Notes under the pieces: model-generated | Seen by the model: the letters and a program-made list of their open reading frames with translations, nothing else | Told to the model about the DNA's origin: nothing | The model's database searches: none | Assembly (NCBI RefSeq): GCF_030271215.1 | Contig: NZ_JASNGB010000173.1 | Location: forward strand, 1-6,546 | Direction of reading: 5' to 3' | Length of the DNA stretch: 6,546 bases | Source: Deinococcus rhizophilus | GTDB lineage: Bacteria > Deinococcota > Deinococci > Deinococcales > Deinococcaceae | Program-made: the position numbers and the translations under genes | Shown here: positions 5,400 through 6,546 of the stretch, piece by piece | Layout of the letters: each line of letters begins with the position of its first letter | How positions within the stretch are numbered: the first letter of the stretch is position 1

Positions 5400-6254
5400 T
5401 CACTCCACCTCTTCCCCGGTCTTCTGCACGATCCCCCGGGCCAGAAGGGTCGCCCGCTCGAGGTTGGCCGTTCCGACCTGGGCGCTGAAGCCTGCGCTGT
5501 GGGTGGAGTGCACGTGGTCGCGCAGGGAGGCCCGGCGAAGGTCGCTGGGGGGAGCGTACGGGACCCCAGCGCTGCGGCAGGCCGAGTGCAGGGCCGCCCG
5601 GAGGTCGCGCTCGATCCTGTACGGAAAGACCTTGCCCCGCGCAAACAGTCCCCCCGCCTGCTGATGGAGGGCTTGCAGAGCCTGGAGGGCCGCGTCACTC
5701 AACCGCGTGACCGTGTGGGGCCGCAGGGCGACGCCGGTGCCCATATCGAAGTCGTCCCACTGCAGCTGCAGCAGTTCGCGGACGCGGTAGGCGTGTTCGT
5801 CGATCAGCACCAGAGCGGCGTGCAGCGCGGGGACATTCCGGGCCACGTGATGAAGCGTCACGATCTGTTCGCGCGAGAGCAGGGGCGCCCCCGCACGTTC
5901 ATTGGGAGGACGCTGGAGTCCGTCCAGTGGATTGTGGGTCAGGACCCCCGCCTGCAGCGCCTGGCTGTAGATGTTGCTGAGCAGCGAGAGCCGCAGGCGA
6001 ACCGTGTTGGGCCTGGCCTCCGCACCACGGTGGTTCAGGCGGGCGACCCGCAGCAGCCACGGGTGAAATGTTTCTGGCGGGGACAGCAGGTTGACCCCAT
6101 CGGCCGCCGCTTCCCTGAACATCAGACTGAGCAGGGTAAATGCCGTGTTGGAGGGCACCGGAAGCCGGTCACGCACATGGGGCAGCAGCTCGTCGAGACG
6201 GGCCTGCTCCAGCGCCGCCTGAATCTTCCCGCTGCGTTCATCCGGCAGAGACAT
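5400..6254 (-). CDS. Tyrosine-recombinase-like protein lacking catalytic residues
   Basis: This 284-residue protein has the two-part layout of a phage-integrase-family recombinase. The first part is a helical core-binding region (about 10-115) with 'RPNTVRLRLSLLSNIYSQAL' and 'AGVLTHNPLDGL'. The second is a catalytic-like domain in which HAYRVRELLQLQWDD (154-168) matches the box I pattern, with Arg157 kept. Box II reads SDLRRA (237-242), so the histidine is Ser237 while Arg240 remains. The usual LGH is VGT (260-262). The position nine residues later, where Tyr is expected, is Leu271, and no Tyr occurs after residue 233. The usual GKG hairpin is also not recognisable. The frame is intact with no stops, so it appears maintained rather than decayed. 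It probably binds DNA or partners the downstream recombinase without cutting DNA; that is inference. The start at ATG 6254 is supported by a -10 box directly upstream. Confidence 0.8.
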   Translation of the reverse strand: MSLPDERSGKIQAALEQARLDELLPHVRDRLPVPSNTAFTLLSLMFREAAADGVNLLSPPETFHPWLLRVARLNHRGAEARPNTVRLRLSLLSNIYSQALQAGVLTHNPLDGLQRPPNERAGAPLLSREQIVTLHHVARNVPALHAALVLIDEHAYRVRELLQLQWDDFDMGTGVALRPHTVTRLSDAALQALQALHQQAGGLFARGKVFPYRIERDLRAALHSACRSAGVPYAPPSDLRRASLRDHVHSTHSAGFSAQVGTANLERATLLARGIVQKTGEEVE

Positions 6255-6259
6255 ATCCC

Positions 6260-6286
6260 ATTCTACGTTGTCACCAGCGTTAACAA
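6260..6286 (-). promoter_or_regulatory. Probable leaderless promoter of the recombinase-like gene
   Basis: On the minus strand TAGAAT (6260-6265, 5 of 6 against TATAAT) ends five bases before ATG 6254, so transcription would start at or next to the ATG. TTGTTA (6281-6286, 4 of 6) is a possible -35 with a short 15-bp spacer. No Shine-Dalgarno is present, which fits leaderless translation, known to be common in Deinococcus. Confidence 0.6.
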
Positions 6287-6293
6287 ACCCCTC

Positions 6294-6312
6294 TCAAACG
6301 GCCTGCGTTTGA
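6294..6312. repeat. 7-bp inverted repeat upstream of the recombinase-like gene
   Basis: TCAAACG (6294-6300) and CGTTTGA (6306-6312) flank a GCCTG centre. The repeat lies about 8 bp beyond the candidate -35, so it could be an operator. It also contains the first part of a + strand TTGACT (6309-6314). Confidence 0.5.
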
Positions 6313-6546
6313 CTTGGCTCCCTGCCGTCTCCTACGACAATTCCCAGCTCAGACGCCTGAAGATCCTGTAGCATGGGCCAGAGCCTGAGCGTCTGGCAAA
6401 ACACCTGGGACTCTCCTCCAATCACCCGGCAGCACGAAGCAGAGTGGCGACAGATGAGGGTTTCGCTTGGCGAGTGAGGCCGAATCCACGTGCAATTCAG
6501 ATTGGCTCTTCCTGGATTCCGGGGAGCTGAGGGGTAGCGGGGGTAA
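6313..6546. other. Right-edge stretch with no supported gene
   Basis: This stretch is lower in GC than the rest. A + strand frame at 6373-6477 gives 34 residues beginning MGQSLSVW, and a minus-strand frame is open from the window edge to a stop at 6294-6296. Neither resembles a family I know, and neither has a ribosome site or good promoter. CAGACGC (6350-6356) and GCGTCTG (6389-6395) form a widely spaced inverted repeat. The stretch may be the flank of a neighbouring element outside the window. Confidence 0.5.

Noticed and set aside
5076..6371. Long + strand open frame opposite the recombinase-like gene
   Set aside because: It is mostly antisense to a gene with recognisable integrase-family motifs, has no family resemblance of its own, and begins inside the inverted repeat.
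6373..6477. 34-residue + strand frame beginning MGQSLSVW
   Set aside because: It is short, has no ribosome site, no known similarity and only a weak upstream TTGACT/TACGAC pair. It is consistent with chance.
6294..6546. Minus-strand frame open from the window edge, ending at 6294-6296 (possible 3' end of a neighbouring gene)
   Set aside because: The roughly 83 residues do not resemble any family I recognise, and are rich in Ser and Cys in an untypical way. Sequence beyond the edge would settle it.

Overview
The window is GC-rich throughout, with codon third positions almost all G or C. It probably comes from a Deinococcus-type bacterium, possibly from an accessory replicon. I infer the organism from three things: the base composition, a -10 box lying directly on a start codon (the leaderless arrangement common in Deinococcus), and the style of the two recombinases. 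No rRNA, tRNA or other taxonomic marker is present.

Positions 1-2653 (+) carry part of an ABC importer of the glycine-betaine/choline/osmoprotectant (OpuC/ProU-like) class. It has a permease cut by the left edge, an ATPase overlapping it by 4 bp, and a second permease. The order permease-ATPase-permease and the last two protein sizes resemble the E. coli yehY-yehX-yehW arrangement. The binding protein would be expected to the left, outside the window. The ATPase and second permease are separated by an unusual 205-bp spacer. It contains a strong hairpin and a small, very basic reading frame whose ends overlap both neighbours.

Positions 2849-3982 (+) encode N-acetylglucosamine-6-phosphate deacetylase (NagA) with all expected metal and catalytic residues. 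A three-copy 15-bp tandem repeat lies just upstream.

Positions 4034-6254 (-) hold two tyrosine-recombinase-family genes on the same strand, convergent with nagA. The downstream one (4034-4984) has a complete R-K-HxxR-H-Y catalytic set. The upstream one (5400-6254) keeps the fold-defining motifs but lacks the nucleophilic tyrosine and both active-site histidines, so it is probably inactive as a recombinase. The 415-bp gap between them contains a dif-like site at 5054-5081: two 11-bp arms around a 6-bp centre, with a 9-bp perfect inverted repeat. It also overlaps the -35 of the best promoter candidate for the active recombinase gene. An exact 17-bp tandem duplication straddles that gene's stop codon. 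The active recombinase, degenerate homologue and dif-like site form the most interesting candidate module here.

Positions 6255-6546 are lower in GC. They hold a probable leaderless promoter for the upstream recombinase-like gene and a 7-bp inverted repeat, but no convincing gene.
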